Shown one piece after another: positions 23,910 to 37,729 of a stretch of 64,000 bases of DNA. Position 1 is the stretch's first letter; each line of letters starts with the position of its first letter. The notes under the pieces are model-generated. The model saw nothing but the letters and a program-made list of their open reading frames with translations. It did not search any database and was not told the DNA's origin. The stretch lies in NCBI RefSeq assembly GCF_037975245.1, contig NC_092562.1, forward strand, positions 27,044,054-27,108,053. Direction: 5' to 3'. Origin of the DNA: Apostichopus japonicus (lineage: Eukaryota > Echinodermata > Holothuroidea > Aspidochirotida > Stichopodidae). A program made the translations under genes and the position numbers.

Positions 23910-24443
23910 TACGGGATATTTTAGTTCGGGCATCCTTTCGGGATGACACCCCATTAGGGGAAATCAAAACAGAAACTACAGGATCATCGCCCTGTACACA
24001 AAATTGCAAAACGTGCTTACTTGTCGATTCGACCGGGGCCTTTCAGAGCAACCAAACCAAACGCACGTTCCAAATTCGGCACAAAATTAACTGCCTATCC
24101 AAAAATGTCATTTACCTCATCTACTGCAATATTTGTAACTTACAATACATTGGAGAGTCAAAAAACACTCTTAGAATGAGAATGACACAACATAGATCGG
24201 CGATCAAAACAAAAAAGATCTACCAACCTGTTGCAAATCACTTCAATCTCCAAAATCATTCAATTGAGAATTTGCGTGTTATTGCCATTGACCAGAACGA
24301 TTCTTGGACAGATAAATCTAGGAAAGCGAAAGAAAATTTCTGGGAACTAAACTTAAAGACCACGGCACCATTCGGTTTAAACATCAGAAACGATTTGCCG
24401 TCCCAGATAAACCAAAACAATTCCTTTACAATTACGACGGAAT

Positions 24444-24480
24444 CGGATTAAAATAATCCGACGCGGATTAAAATAATCCG
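24444..24480 (+). repeat. Two tandem 17-bp hairpins at the Penelope stop codon
   Basis: CGGATTAAAATAATCCG occurs at 24444-24460 and 24464-24480. Each forms a 7-bp stem with an AAA loop. The first holds the TAA that ends the endonuclease frame. Confidence 0.9.
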
Positions 24481-24608
24481 AATTTCAAAAACTTCTGCTC
24501 AATTCAGCAGAAATCAGTAAGTCGCTTTGCCTTTACAACTATGCCGACATCTTCTCTATAAAATAGTTTCAATTCCTGCTACTCCTTGTCACTTTCGGTG
24601 ATCATGCA

Positions 24609-24635
24609 CTGAAGAAGAGCTAGTTTTGCTCGAAA
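24609..24635 (+). ncRNA. Hammerhead-like motif in a Penelope 3' end, degenerate
   Basis: CTGAAGAAGAGC, seven bases, then GCTCGAAA, the same layout as at 13958-13986 on the minus strand. The core has CTGAAGA in place of CTGATGA, so cleavage activity is doubtful. Confidence 0.45.
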
Positions 24636-24759
24636 GCTCTGCAAAAACCAAACATTGGCTGTTTTACTTCCAATCACTTACCTAATTCAATTATTGTATC
24701 TCACTCGAGATCCAGCCTTTCTCTAAATGCAGCATAGTTGTTTAACAGTTTTTCCGTTA

Positions 24760-25110
<351 letters not shown>

Positions 25111-25559
25111 CTTTTTGAAGATTTTAACCAGTCACACTTCATGTTCGACCTCATTGCATGTCCTATGGATCATTGCTTTTGTAGGTGATTCTACGTCACG
25201 GCCCACAATATCCGAAAGCCCCACTTTTGAAGGTTTTAAGCCCATCATATCTTGAGAATTTGAAAATTCACATTTCTCGTGAATAAAAATCACTTCAAAA
25301 CATACCCATAATGTTGCACAAAATTCAATCTATGGACAACCAATATAGAAAAACCCTCTTCAACCCCTAATAGACAGGTCAAAATTGCACGAGTAGAAGA
25401 AAGTATGATGAAGAATGTTGGTCAGGAAATTTTCGAAAATTCAGACACAGTTAATATATTGTACAAATATTAAAACCTCTTATAATGGCTATAATAAAAC
25501 TTGGTTGAAGGAAATGAAAAATACCAGATATTTCCGATATCAGGTATATCGAAACCGAA

Positions 25560-25980
25560 CACTTCACACATAGGCGTAGGTCCCCCCCCCCCCGCAGCCA
25601 AATTGTTTCCCATTTTTTTCGGGCACCTACTGAAAGAAAAATACATAGCAATGAATAGCTTAAAAATTATCTCCTTGGGATTTAAAATAAAGCTTGGCCG
25701 ACATTACTACTGTAAAAGAGAGTTTTGACATAAATGGATCTGTATGCTTTTTCTCCATCTACATAAGACATTTGGTTGTTTACATTAGCATCCAGCGGTA
25801 TACTGTGCAACTTTCACGGACCGTGCGGTACACGATGCCATGCAATGTAATGACCGATGCTTGCTTATATGATATTGGCATCGGTGTGTCGAACGCGCGT
25901 GAAGCGCGCGAAAAATTTGGGCTTTTTTCGGGCAAGTCGTTACAGCCCCAAATCCAATTTGGTCTCCTACGCCTTTGACT
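25560..25980. repeat. Possible short element with inverted ends
   Basis: The left end GGCGTAGGTCCCCC...CAAATT...TTTTTTTCGGGCA (25570-25625) recurs inverted at 25915-25978 (...CGGGCAAG...CCAATTTGGTCTCCTACGCC). This suggests a foldback or non-autonomous element; the limits are approximate. Confidence 0.4.
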
Positions 25981-26005
25981 ACACACATAGACAGTTTTTT
26001 GAGGC

Positions 26006-26075
26006 TGTTCATCGTGGAACATGCATTTCAATGCTCACTGCAGTGAGCATTGAAATGCATGTTCCACGATGAACA
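26006..26075. repeat. 70-bp perfect palindrome
   Basis: Two 35-base arms with no spacer, centred on CTGCAG; the arms begin TGTTCATCGTGG and end CGATGAACA. Every base pairs. The flanks do not continue the symmetry. Confidence 0.95.
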
Positions 26076-26115
26076 TCATGATATGATGTTGTATCTGCTC
26101 TTTGCTTTACAAATT

Positions 26116-26365
26116 CGAACAGGCGTGTAGCGAGTAATTGCCAAGGCAGGGGCGAAGCCTGTAGGCAAACTATCTAAGCGAAGCGCCACCATGAGTTGGC
26201 GCGAAGCGTACAATAAAAATTTTGGCCGAAAATGCCTCCCAGATCGCTGGAAATGACACTTCCCAGGCCTTGTAAGTTGCATCTAAGCATTGTCTATTTT
26301 GAAATTACTAGCGATGTCATAAAGAAAATTTGCTCGGGGGGGGGGGCGTTCGTCCCCTTCCCGAA
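26116..26365 (+). repeat. Dispersed repeat, copy 2
   Basis: Shares GGCAGGGGCGAAGC, GCGAAGCGCCACCATG, TGCCTCCCAGAT, CTTGTAAGTTGCATCTAAGC and a poly-G run with the inverted copy at 46771-47024, and part of these with the other two copies. Confidence 0.75.
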
Positions 26366-26689
26366 ATGCGTCATGTTCCCCGACGACTCGGTCGAGTTCA
26401 AGACCAGCCACAGTTGGTTCCATATAGAACAATTGTACTACAATTTGCACAATTGTTTAAGGCGTCCATACACACACACGCGTTATGATAGACCATATAT
26501 AGTATTTATATAGATACATTAGTGAGAGAGGAAAAATGGAAACGTCAAAAATGGAGTTGTCGGTGTAAGGGGTAGGGTGAGGCGCACACCCCCTCCGTAA
26601 TCCTTGATCTGTCACTGGCTACCCTGTGTATATAATAGGGATCAGCGCTTTAACTATGACTGTTCCTCTTTCTCTTCCCGAGGTCTTGG

Positions 26690-26825
26690 CTCTCTTCTAC
26701 TCCCTCCTTTTCTTTTTCTCTCTTTTTTCTTTTTTTTTCTTTTCCCTTCCTTTCTCTCCTCCTTTTCTTTTTTTTCCCCCTCCTTTTCCCTTTTTTCTTC
26801 TCTTTTTTTTCTCTCCCCTTTTCCT
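26690..26825 (+). repeat. Homopyrimidine tract
   Basis: About 135 bp of almost pure C and T on the plus strand. Apparent open frames in it are low-complexity artefacts. Confidence 0.85.
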
Positions 26826-26937
26826 TATATATGTATAAATACATATATATATATTTTTAAATTAAGTCGTTAGAGTTCATTTATCATGAAAGGTGTCTGC
26901 AGCTATTTATATTTGGGTCAAAAACAAATGTTCTTAC

Positions 26938-27796
26938 TGCCTTTATTGCAGGCTGGTGAGTCTGTATGTTCACGTGGATATCCTTCTCCTCCATAGCCTT
27001 CTCTTACAACTGCAATACTAAAATTGTAGAGTGTACATTCGATCAAGTTCTCAAATTGATAAAAATGGGTTTCCATAGATGCGTTGTGTTTCACATTTTC
27101 ACCACGTTGCCATTGACTAGATGACGTGTTCTTGTGGTAAGGAACATAGGCTATGATTGGAGGAATGCCTTGTTCTCTGTCAATAGTCCACGTATCCCAC
27201 TGAATAGTTTATGTTTCACAGTCACGGTTCCATGTACTAAGAGAATCACCGAGAGTAAGAATAGGAAAGAAAACGAACAGTGAAGAAAATAAGACTATGG
27301 GCATGAGCTTGACAATCTATCATTTTTTTTTTCTTTGATAGACATGAGAGTTTCTTGCGATCTGATAAAAACAAAATATTTTTACTTTGATTAACCATTG
27401 AACCAACATTTGTAAGGCTGAAATGTGCTTATGGACAATCTTTTCCGTAATATAAATAAAAACATACGCCCCCTCGTCGAGAAATTGTTATTAACACGAG
27501 GGCAAAATATTTAAGACGACTTCAAAAATGTGCATGTAAATACATGGATATGCCTATTTTACAAATTAACATCACTAGTCAATGTTCAATGTGTTTGTTT
27601 ATTATCCAAAATACTCATAATAAGAACTTAAGTAACTGAAACAATTCGCTTTAAATGAGATGTATCTGTCCAACGACTTCATAAATACATGTGATACTAT
27701 AATTGTTTTAACACTATACCGTCCAAGTCACATTTATAAGCTCCTGTTGGTCCCCAGCTATAGACGTTTCGGCATTAGTTGGTGTGATGCCCGGAT
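26938..27796 (-). CDS. RPTP FN3 domain c, two exons
   Basis: Exon 27720-27796 (77 nt) reads DPGITPTNAETS ... LINVTWT. Exon 26938-27199 (262 nt, acceptor ATTCAG) reads WDTWTIDREQGIPP ... YNFSIAVVREGYGGEG. The split after the core Trp matches FN3a, whose first exon is also 77 nt. Phases 1-0-1. A TAA at 27209-27211 falls in the intron under this model. Confidence 0.75.
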
Positions 27797-28434
27797 CTGT
27801 GAATATATAACGAAGTTGCTGCAAAACAGATCATGACATTATTTTCTTAACAAGATAAGTAATGGATTTGAATCCTTAAACGGACCAATAAGTGGAATGA
27901 AATATTGACATATTCTACCATGTTGCTTGTATTACACACGTACACGTGTTAGTCTATATACACAGCTGATAAGTATTATATACGCAAATGGTATGAAGAC
28001 TTGTGTCTAATTCACCTTTAAAGCGATAAAGAAATATCCTATGAGTAAACAGTTGATGAGAAAATGTCTAATGGTCATAAAACCACAAGCCCCTAATATA
28101 GGTGTAGTATTTCAAATTGTCTTTTAAGTCACGTAAGCTTTATCGTGATTAACATAGACCAAACCAATAATCCTCTCTACAACCAATGTAGTGACCATGG
28201 ATTGAATAAAAGCTAGAATCATAGAAAGGGTGGGACTTCAATCAATGTGTTTGTCTAGTATTTGTATCTTGTTGTATCTGTTTTTCTATTTGTTAATATT
28301 ATATTTTAAGATCGAAAACTCTGTAACAGTGTCATTGTTATTCTTTTGACGTCCTCTTCACATGCTTCCACCATTGATGACAATTACCGTATTTATTTGT
28401 TCTTGTTCTACATTGAACTTCTATATTTCTTTAC

Positions 28435-28758
28435 CGCGGCAGGATGTTTTAGTCCTAATTAAGACTGGACCCGGTGTTCCATCTCCATTAGGCCCTTCTC
28501 TCACAGCTGTAACTCTGAAGTCATACTCTGTGTCTGGTTCAAATGGTGTCATCATCACAGAATACATTTCTTAGTCGTCGCTCGCATTAACTGTTATAAA
28601 GGTACTCGGCCAGTCTTCGCTCTCCGACTCCTTGGTAAATAATCTATATTCAACCACCGGAGGAGTCCCAATGACGCCATCCCATGGCGGCCAATTAACT
28701 GTTAGTGAATCTGAGCTGACATGAATGACTGTTGGAGCGGCTTGGTACTCTGGAAGTC
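28435..28758 (-). pseudogene. RPTP FN3 domain b, single exon with in-frame TAA
   Basis: A 324-nt exon, phase 1-1. It reads GLPEYQAAPTVIHVS ... LTVNWPPWDGVIGTPPVVEY ... then TAA (28571-28573) ... TEYDFRVTAVREGPNGDGT. The frame is continuous on both sides of the stop, so this is a point nonsense change. Acceptor GTCTAG, donor GTAAAG. Confidence 0.8.
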
Positions 28759-28805
28759 CTAGACAAGTTATTATGTAAAATATGAAAGATACTACAAATT
28801 GAGTA

Positions 28806-28810
<5 letters not shown>

Positions 28811-28862
<52 letters not shown>
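28811..28862. repeat. (TA)n tract
   Basis: About 52 bp of TA in the intron 5' of FN3b. Confidence 0.95.
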
Positions 28863-28866
<4 letters not shown>

Positions 28867-29790
28867 CATATCGTGCTACTAAAAGTCCACGACTAAAGAA
28901 ATGTCACGTTTTGATAAGAATTAATTACTATCAATTGTTATGCATAGGTATGTGTGCTAAGAAGTTTCTGTTTGCAATCCATTTTCTGTAGAAAGTGAAG
29001 AATGTTAAAAATTGTACAAACATTGGTTTAAACAGATAAACGGTTCCTCAAATTAACCAATTATAACTGTTATAAGACGTTCATAAATTGATTGATACTG
29101 GTAGCAACAATAAACCGACAATTGGAATATATTATTATATTTGTTGATAATGAGTTTTATTCAAATATTTGGACCGTACAATAAAGCTTGATCAAATTAT
29201 ATCAGGACAACATAAATATAAGCATTTGCTAAACTTTAGCGATGATGTAAGCTATTTATCAAGGTGGTTCAAATTCAATGCAACAAGTGAATGCTTAAAT
29301 AATACAAAACATATAGATAAGCCAAATGAATGTAACATACATATCTACACCTTAGCATATAATCTGTCATCATGCGTTGTTGAAACATTATATTTTTGGC
29401 TATTACACGGAGATAATTATCTCTAAGAAAAACGTTACTTTTCTATTGTTGTGCCCTGGTGGTACAGGTATCGTTACGTTAATAATCTCAATATTTTCAA
29501 ATTTGATCCATGTAAAATACAAAGTTTGTATCAAGGGTGATGCAATGTGTACAATACAAACACCAAACTAGTCCTTTAATTCGCACGTTCTCATTCTTTA
29601 TCATACGGATGCTCGCAGCATAAATTTGATCAGCGCGTAAGAGTCATTATAACGTAGTCACGTTGAAGAATGAAAAGCGTTATCCTATCTGTTTTATAAA
29701 AATCCTAATATATAAATTATGGCATATGATGTAAAGCTCTATTCAATATAACACATACAAATTAGAAAGTTATAAGATTAACAAATATAC

Positions 29791-30428
29791 TTGGAACATA
29801 GTAGTAAATTTCATTACTGCTAGAACTTTCACCTCCACTTGTTGCCAGCGTCATTTGAATGCTGTAATTCCCTTCTGACTTGAGATCAGTGAGCGTCAAT
29901 GAGGTAATTGAAGGATCTGTTATGGTAAATTTGCCTTCGTGTAGTGTTTCCAAGTTAATTGATGCATAGAATATAGTTAACACAGTCACACCAGAACTAC
30001 ATGATATGTCATCAGTGGGAACCTAAGAAAACAGAACGGATTAAAATACAATTACAAGTGTAAAACATTAAGTGTTCTTATGCTTTTGGACAATCAAATC
30101 CAGCGAGATAAGCTGCAACCCTGTTTACCAAAGCATAATATGAAATAGAACAGCCAACTTTTCTGCATAATTTCCCCTTGAAAGAACGTTCATTAATGGC
30201 TTCGTATCAACTATAAGGTTTAATAAATACAGGAATGCTACCGAATAATATAATAATCGACAAAACTGTAGCCATTTCCAATAGTGTTGGCATTCAGTTA
30301 AAATGAAGAACTTGACAATATCTCGGAGAATGAAAATATAAAAATTCAAACCTCCCAAGATATTTTCACATTTTCCTGATCTTCTCCATCGACTTCTGCA
30401 ATAACATTCATTGGGCTAGCCTCAGGAA
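29791..30428 (-). CDS. RPTP FN3 domain a, two exons
   Basis: Exon 30352-30428 (77 nt) reads VPEASPMNVIAEVDG ... VKISWE. Exon 29791-30022 (232 nt) reads VPTDDISCSSGVTVLTIFYA ... GNYSIQMTLATSGGES ... IYYYVP. They have the same lengths and nearly the same sequence as plus-strand 62605-62681 and 63011-63242. Phases 1-0-1. Confidence 0.85.
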
Positions 30429-30677
30429 CTTGTGTAAAAATGAAATAATGAAAATTAAATTCTAGTTATAAAAGGCAACGTCAATTGAAGATGGATGTAA
30501 TTAAATGCTTAAGGTGAAGCTCTCCATGGTGTATGATAACTAACGTATGGGGTTAATGGTAAGCCAGTTTTGCTTTAAACAAGAATAAATGTGTCTCGCG
30601 GTAAGATGCACATTGAATCTGGTTTCTTTGCTTGATAAAGTTCGGGTAATATGTGGATGAAGAGATTGAGTTTTACT

Positions 30678-33510
30678 AGTTGTTATCATCTCGTTCAAGA
30701 TGTGTTATTTAATGTACAAAACACAGCCACAAAAATCTCTAATTCATAGCTTGACCTGTATATACAATAGCCAATTAATGATGAAACGTTAAAACTATTG
30801 CAAATAGATGAACCACACTTGGGCAAACCCTAAAAATTATGTTTAACGCAAGCGCCAAAGTTACACTGCGACGGACTTAGAGTCAACACTGGAAGCTCCG
30901 GAGGCACACAGGCTTTTGAAGACCATCCTCCAGAAGTCAGCGAAAAGAGAGGAGACCAGAGTGTCACCTTATAAAAGGTAGAAGTAGGAGTGTGCTCGAG
31001 AAAAACGGCCCTTTTTAGGGCCAACAAATTTTTCCAGAAAGAGCTACTTTCCTCTCCTCCAACATGCAAAATGTACTTTCTCTCTCTCAACCTCTCTCAT
31101 CGTCATCTAAAAGACGCAAATATGTCCGATCAGTGAAAGCTAATAAAAGCTCCGAAAAATTCCGCACCACCAACAGGGAGCTACAGACTATACGTAGTCA
31201 CTCAAAAGCCCAAAATCTTCGAAAAGAAGCAGAAACACTAAAAAAGTTCGTAAAGAACCTATCAGACAGAAACATGTCCAATATAGAGTTTATTGCGCTG
31301 GGAAAAGGTCTGAAGTTCATAGCAACTCCAGTAAAACCTAAACGACGTGATCTTCTCAAGTCTTTAAAAGACCTAAAATGAAAAATGAGAATCCGCTTCA
31401 TCATGCAGAATAAAATGCAAAAAAAAATTACAAAATTCCGTCTACCCTCTACATGGTCACCTAACATGACTTTTAGTAAAATCCTAGAGGACTACTTGGA
31501 AAAAAAACGACCGCTCTGTTATTGTCAAACCCTTCGATAAAGGTAGAGACATTGCTATAATGAATCACTCAGACTATCAGGCAGAAATTGAGAGGCAATT
31601 AGCTAGTCACCACTACGAAGAGTTAAAAGTGATATGACGTTTCAAACTAAAAGTTTAGTCCAGGAAACACTAATTGAAATGTTCTCTGCAAAAGAGATCG
31701 ATAAAAGCGCCTTCGAGTACTTGTCACCATATAGCCACAAGATCCGCACACCGGTCATATATGTGCTACCAAAAATTCATAAAGCACCCCGGCTAACTCA
31801 AAATTTGCCGGTAGACCGATAATAAGTGGAAACGGATCACCGACCCCAAAAATATCGGAATTTTTGGACTATTTCTTGCTTCCTATTGTAATAAAACAAA
31901 GCACTTATGTGAAAGACACAAATCACATTCTGCGAATTTTGGAAGCCACCCCGTTACCAAAAACGGTACTACTTGCTACACTCGATGTCGTCGTCATGTA
32001 TACCAATACTCCCCAAGAGGAGGCATTAGATATATGTCAAGAAGTCTATGAAAAGACGGAAAAAAGCGAATATGGAATAAATAAAATATCTTTTATATCC
32101 ATGCGCAAACTAATTGAACTCATCTTAAAAAGAAAGTGTTTCGAGTTCAATAACCAATTCTATCTACAAAAGATCGGTTGCGCCATGAGTAGCCAAGCCT
32201 CTCCGGAAATCTGCGATATCGTCATGCATAGACTTGAAAAAGCAGATTTTACCGACAGATAATAAAATCTTAAAAGGGCTCCGCTATAGAGATGACATTC
32301 TATTGCTCTACGACGGTACAAATCAGGAACTTGAACACCTAGTAAAAAGGTTGAATGAAATTCACCACTTATTAAAGTTTACGGTAGAAATATCAAACAC
32401 CGAAGTAACATACCTAGATCTGAAAATCTTCAAAGGTACAAGGTTCGAAACCAATGGGTTATTAGACACTAAAGTCCACACTAAACCCACGGAAACCTTC
32501 CAATACCTCGACAGAACCTCTGCACACCCACTTGCCACTTTTAAAGGCTTCATTAAAGGGGAAATATTACGATACGCACGTCTCTGTAACAACGAGACTG
32601 ATTTCTTACAGAAAAAGAACGCGTTCACAGAGAAACTGTTACTCCGTAACTATAAGAAAGAGGAAATTGCCACAGCTACTAAAGGCATAAAATTTGAAAA
32701 CCGTAGGCATTACCTCACTACCAATCCTATACAAAAGGAACCACCACTGGTGTTCAAGCTTACCTATACACCCCATATCAAAACCACGCATCTGAAAAAA
32801 GCACTTTTGAAACATTGGCACCTAATTTCGCAACACGCGGAATTATCCAAACTGTTTCCAAATGAACCGATTCTTGCCTACAAAAGGGCCCAAAATCTCA
32901 AAGATTTACTTGTTAACTCAAGGTTTCGTACTAACGAAGAATCAGCTGACTCTCAAGGTGCACACGAAGCTCTTTTAGATGCTCTTATAGATGCACTATG
33001 AGTCCATAAAAACTCGTGCACAGAAAATAGATGCATTTTGAGAACGAGACGCTCATGCCGAATATAAAATATTCAAAGGCTTACTACTGATGAAGCTCCT
33101 CCTATAAAAGTTGAGAGCAGAAACCGGTCTAGTTGGTCATAAGAACCTACGCTAGTCTTTCCTACTATTAAAAGTACACTCAATTCACCTAATAGGTGCA
33201 ATTATGTTTCACCATGAGGAGCATGCTATAAGTTCATGTTCTTCGGGCCCTCCCTTAGAAATACTTCATGTTCTTGGCCACTACGTTGCGTTAGATAGTG
33301 TAAAACCGCCTACACCCCCATTTCACACTGCGGGTATGAGTGAGCAAAGGCTGAACGTTTGCTGATTCATTCCTTTTACCACAAAGAAATATCACAAATC
33401 GCGGATAATTGGTTCTGGAGTAAAATGCGTTCTTGATTAATCAGGATTAGTTTGGGATTTCCAGTCGTAACGCTAGTTCATTCCACTCACGATACAAATT
33501 ACTTGAGGTG
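30678..33510 (+). mobile_element. Endonuclease-less Penelope-like element (insertion of about 2.8 kb)
   Basis: This block is missing from the paralogous sequence near 62340-62360, which acts as an empty site. Plus-strand pieces from 31064 to 33001 give a Penelope RT: a coiled N-terminal part with NLSDRNMS and KGLKFI (31064-31381), VIYVLPKIHKAP, a TLDVVVMYTN box, then YRDDILLLYDG with the paired Asp of the active site, and KVHTKPTETFQYL. It ends NLKDLLVNSRF plus about 24 residues and a stop at 33001. No GIY-YIG domain follows; a hammerhead-like sequence begins 80 bases on. A TGA after codon LKDLK (31379-31381) and several frameshifts show decay. A TATA-like TTATAAAAGG is at about 30970. Confidence 0.75.
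33083..33133 (+). ncRNA. Candidate type I hammerhead ribozyme
   Basis: Order: ACTA (33083-33086), CTGATGA (33087-33093), A, GCTC (33095-33098), a 16-base loop, GAGC (33115-33118), A, GAAA (33120-33123), CCGG, TC, TAGT (33130-33133). ACTA pairs with TAGT (stem I), GCTC with GAGC (stem II); stem III is very short (AC with GT around CG), as in minimal Penelope hammerheads. Predicted cleavage falls after GTC at 33129. The A-A at the base of stem II and the short stem I are weak points. Confidence 0.6.
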
Positions 33511-33901
33511 ACGTTTGCACGTTTACATTATAGTTTCACTACTAAGCCTTAAAGAGTATCCTAAGTAGGGTATCTCTACTAGACAATGACCTACGTTGTC
33601 TGCAACCTTAAAACGAGGTTTAATTTAGAAGGCTGAATAGTACGACGGTTATATAGTAGTCGTTTGAACTCTTATATATTAATCTCTCTTTTTTTCAAAG
33701 CGAGGAGATCCAATATTGTTTTTTCTGGACTGATTTAAAGCCCCGTAAATTGAATTTTATATAATAAATAGGGAACAAGTGGAACTTGTATTATGTGGTA
33801 CTTTAAAGCGTTTGTCTTATTTGAATTGAAATTGTTTATATTGTAGTAATTTATCATATATTATAAAATTTGGTAATAAATATGGTAAACCATTTGCACT
33901 T

Positions 33902-35640
<1,739 letters not shown>

Positions 35641-35672
35641 TACATGGCTATATTGGGATCGCCACATACAAA

Positions 35673-35777
35673 GGGCTCGGAATCTCAGTTGGTAGATCGT
35701 CGGGCTGGGGATCCAGTGGTCATTAGTTCGAATCCCGGTTTGTTCAACAACAACAACAAAAAATCAAAAAAAAAATA
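35673..35777 (+). repeat. tRNA-derived SINE
   Basis: A tRNA-like head has an A-box-like CTCAGTTGGTAGA and a perfect B box GTTCGAATC, 45 bases apart, followed by CCCGG and an A-rich tail (CAACAACAACAAA...AAAAAA). The tail and the imperfect arms point to a SINE or a retroposed tRNA rather than a working tRNA gene. Confidence 0.7.
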
Positions 35778-36366
35778 TTTGGCGCTTGGTCTGGCAAGAA
35801 ATAATATTTATATTGTCTTCTTACAATAACACTTCTAAGTTTGGAGAAAACTTGATGAATTATTGAATTTGTCAAAACAATCAGATTTATCCTTCACCCA
35901 AACGATGTTTTTAGTGAGAACGAATGAGCATGCCGTACATAATTCTAGTGAACATTCATGGTATACTGTCCTCTTCTGCATAAAACTATTCAGTGTATTC
36001 TTTTTTTTTATTGATAACCTTTCTTGATCTTCTGCTTCTCCTTGCAAAAACATCTTCCCATAACACGTCATACAAAGACAAAGGCATTCCAAGCACACAC
36101 AAACTTAAAGGTACTCCTTCTGGTGAAAGTATATAGAATATCTATCAGATACAAGGTGATGCCATAGTGTTATATCCATGAAAAATTCGAAGTGTTATAG
36201 GCATCGTGATGTGCGTTCATGCTGCAGTGAATTCAATTGTTTTCCTTGAAATATCTTAATAACTGGATATTTTCAGCATTGTCGAAGTATCTAAGAATAT
36301 AACAGCGAACCCATGTACATTGTGATACTGTACTCATTCACTATTTCCTTTATACTTATTATATAG

Positions 36367-36502
36367 AAATGGTGCTGGTCACACTGGAATTTTCCTGACA
36401 GTAAAATTCGAAATGGAAAGGATGAGGATGGAAAACAAAGTTGATTTATTCAACACAGTTCGACAGCTGAGAGGAAGCAACCATAGTATGATTCTTTCAA
36501 AG
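36367..36502 (+). pseudogene. RPTP D2 P-loop exon with Arg to His change
   Basis: A 136-nt exon, acceptor TTATATAG, donor GTTGGT, the same length and phase as 3222-3357 minus. It reads NGAGHTGIFLTVKFEMERM ... NTVRQLRGSNHS. The P-loop arginine is His, so a domain built from it would lack phosphatase activity. No matching upstream PTP exons were found on the plus strand, so it seems to be an orphan 3' fragment of a paralogue. Confidence 0.75.
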
Positions 36503-37252
36503 GTTGGTTCACGTGTTGCTCATAGCAATGTACTCCACCATACTAAGTACACTGGCTTCTATTTGAGTACTCATACTCGTTTAAAATATGAAAAAGAGTA
36601 TCCTTTTGGTTGTGTGACCCAATCAACTTGTCTTTCGAGGATATTTCCTACCACTTGTCATATGCGCACATGTAAGAGTAGCGGTTAGAATGTCCTCCGC
36701 AAACATAATACATTCCCCGTTCAGCCCTTACCGGAAACGAGAATCCCTTCACATATCATCACATTGCGGATATGAAGTGTTACTGGAAGGAGTATTTCGT
36801 GATAGTACCTTTCTGGTTTGAAAATTAAAAACAAAAAAATTATTTTTGCAAATGTCGTTAACAATGACTACACTGTAGTGATGATCAATAGGGGTGCCGG
36901 TCTCTGGTGCAGGCGAGGGTACGAGAAGTACACGCTAGCCTCGCAACACACTAAACACTCGTACAATAATAATGGTTGGTAAAAGTCGGTTCCCACCTAC
37001 GATCGTCATCGGAATGTAGTCCAAGTTTCCTGTCTTTGTGATTCACTTAATTAAAGAACTTTGCAGTAACATGACTGATGCAAACTTTTCAAATATATCT
37101 AAAACTTTATCTTGATTACAATTTCCTTTAATTTGCAAAATATTTGGATGTGGTATAGCAATGTAGTGTGAAAGCACACATAACGAGCACAGTAAAACGC
37201 AGTTGTAACTTTTAAATGCAGTTCGTATAATGTATCCTCATTTTGTACACAG

Positions 37253-37324
37253 GATGATTACGGCCTTTGTCATCACCTTCTCAAGGAAGATAATCCAGAA
37301 GAACCAGTTTATGCCAACATATGA
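37253..37324 (+). CDS. RPTP terminal exon
   Basis: Acceptor GTACACAG. It reads DDYGLCHHLLKEDNP then EEPVYANI and TGA. The start fits the closing helix of a PTP domain. The final VYANI is a tyrosine motif that could be phosphorylated, but this is inference. It pairs with exon 36367-36502 in phase (0). Confidence 0.7.
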   Translation, partial: DDYGLCHHLLKEDNPEEPVYANI

Positions 37325-37729
37325 TAACAAAACACAAATATGTATGTTTTAGAAAACCGCAAAATAATACGCAGGTCACGTATAATGCTCAGTAATATTT
37401 TGTCTTTAATAAATGCTTCAATCATTGCAAGATATTAGCAACATTTGTATTATATAACTATGAATATCACTGCTTTAAGCAAATGACATGAATGATATGT
37501 GTGTTAAGAACAAAACTTGATGTAATCGAATTACAATAATAGATGAAAACGTGTATGTATAACAATAATTCAATGTTCTTTGTCTAAATATAATTCAGTA
37601 AAGAGCCGTAGCCTGGGTGAAATCCCCAGCGGGCAGCGGAGACACATCTCGTATCGTCCAAATGTCACGTATTGATGCTTTTGATGTGCGTATATACCAG
37701 GGCCTTTTTGAAAGACAAAAATGGGGAGG

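Larger units (their letters stand above)
28880..33900 (-). repeat. Inverted duplicate of 61990-64000, interrupted by an insertion
   Basis: On the minus strand, 28880-30677 and about 33510-33900 align with plus-strand 61990-64000, including both FN3a exons and the introns. 30678-33510 is absent from the plus copy. By eye, identity is about nine-tenths or more in exons. Confidence 0.85.

Noticed and set aside
26626-26873. Open frames rich in Phe, Ser, Leu or Lys, Arg
   Set aside because: They are translations of the homopyrimidine tract.
27209-27211. Apparent third nonsense codon in FN3c
   Set aside because: The acceptor CAG at 27202-27200 puts it in the intron, and the resulting split matches the one in FN3a.
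35673-35745. Functional tRNA gene
   Set aside because: The arms pair poorly and an A-rich tail follows, so a SINE is more likely.
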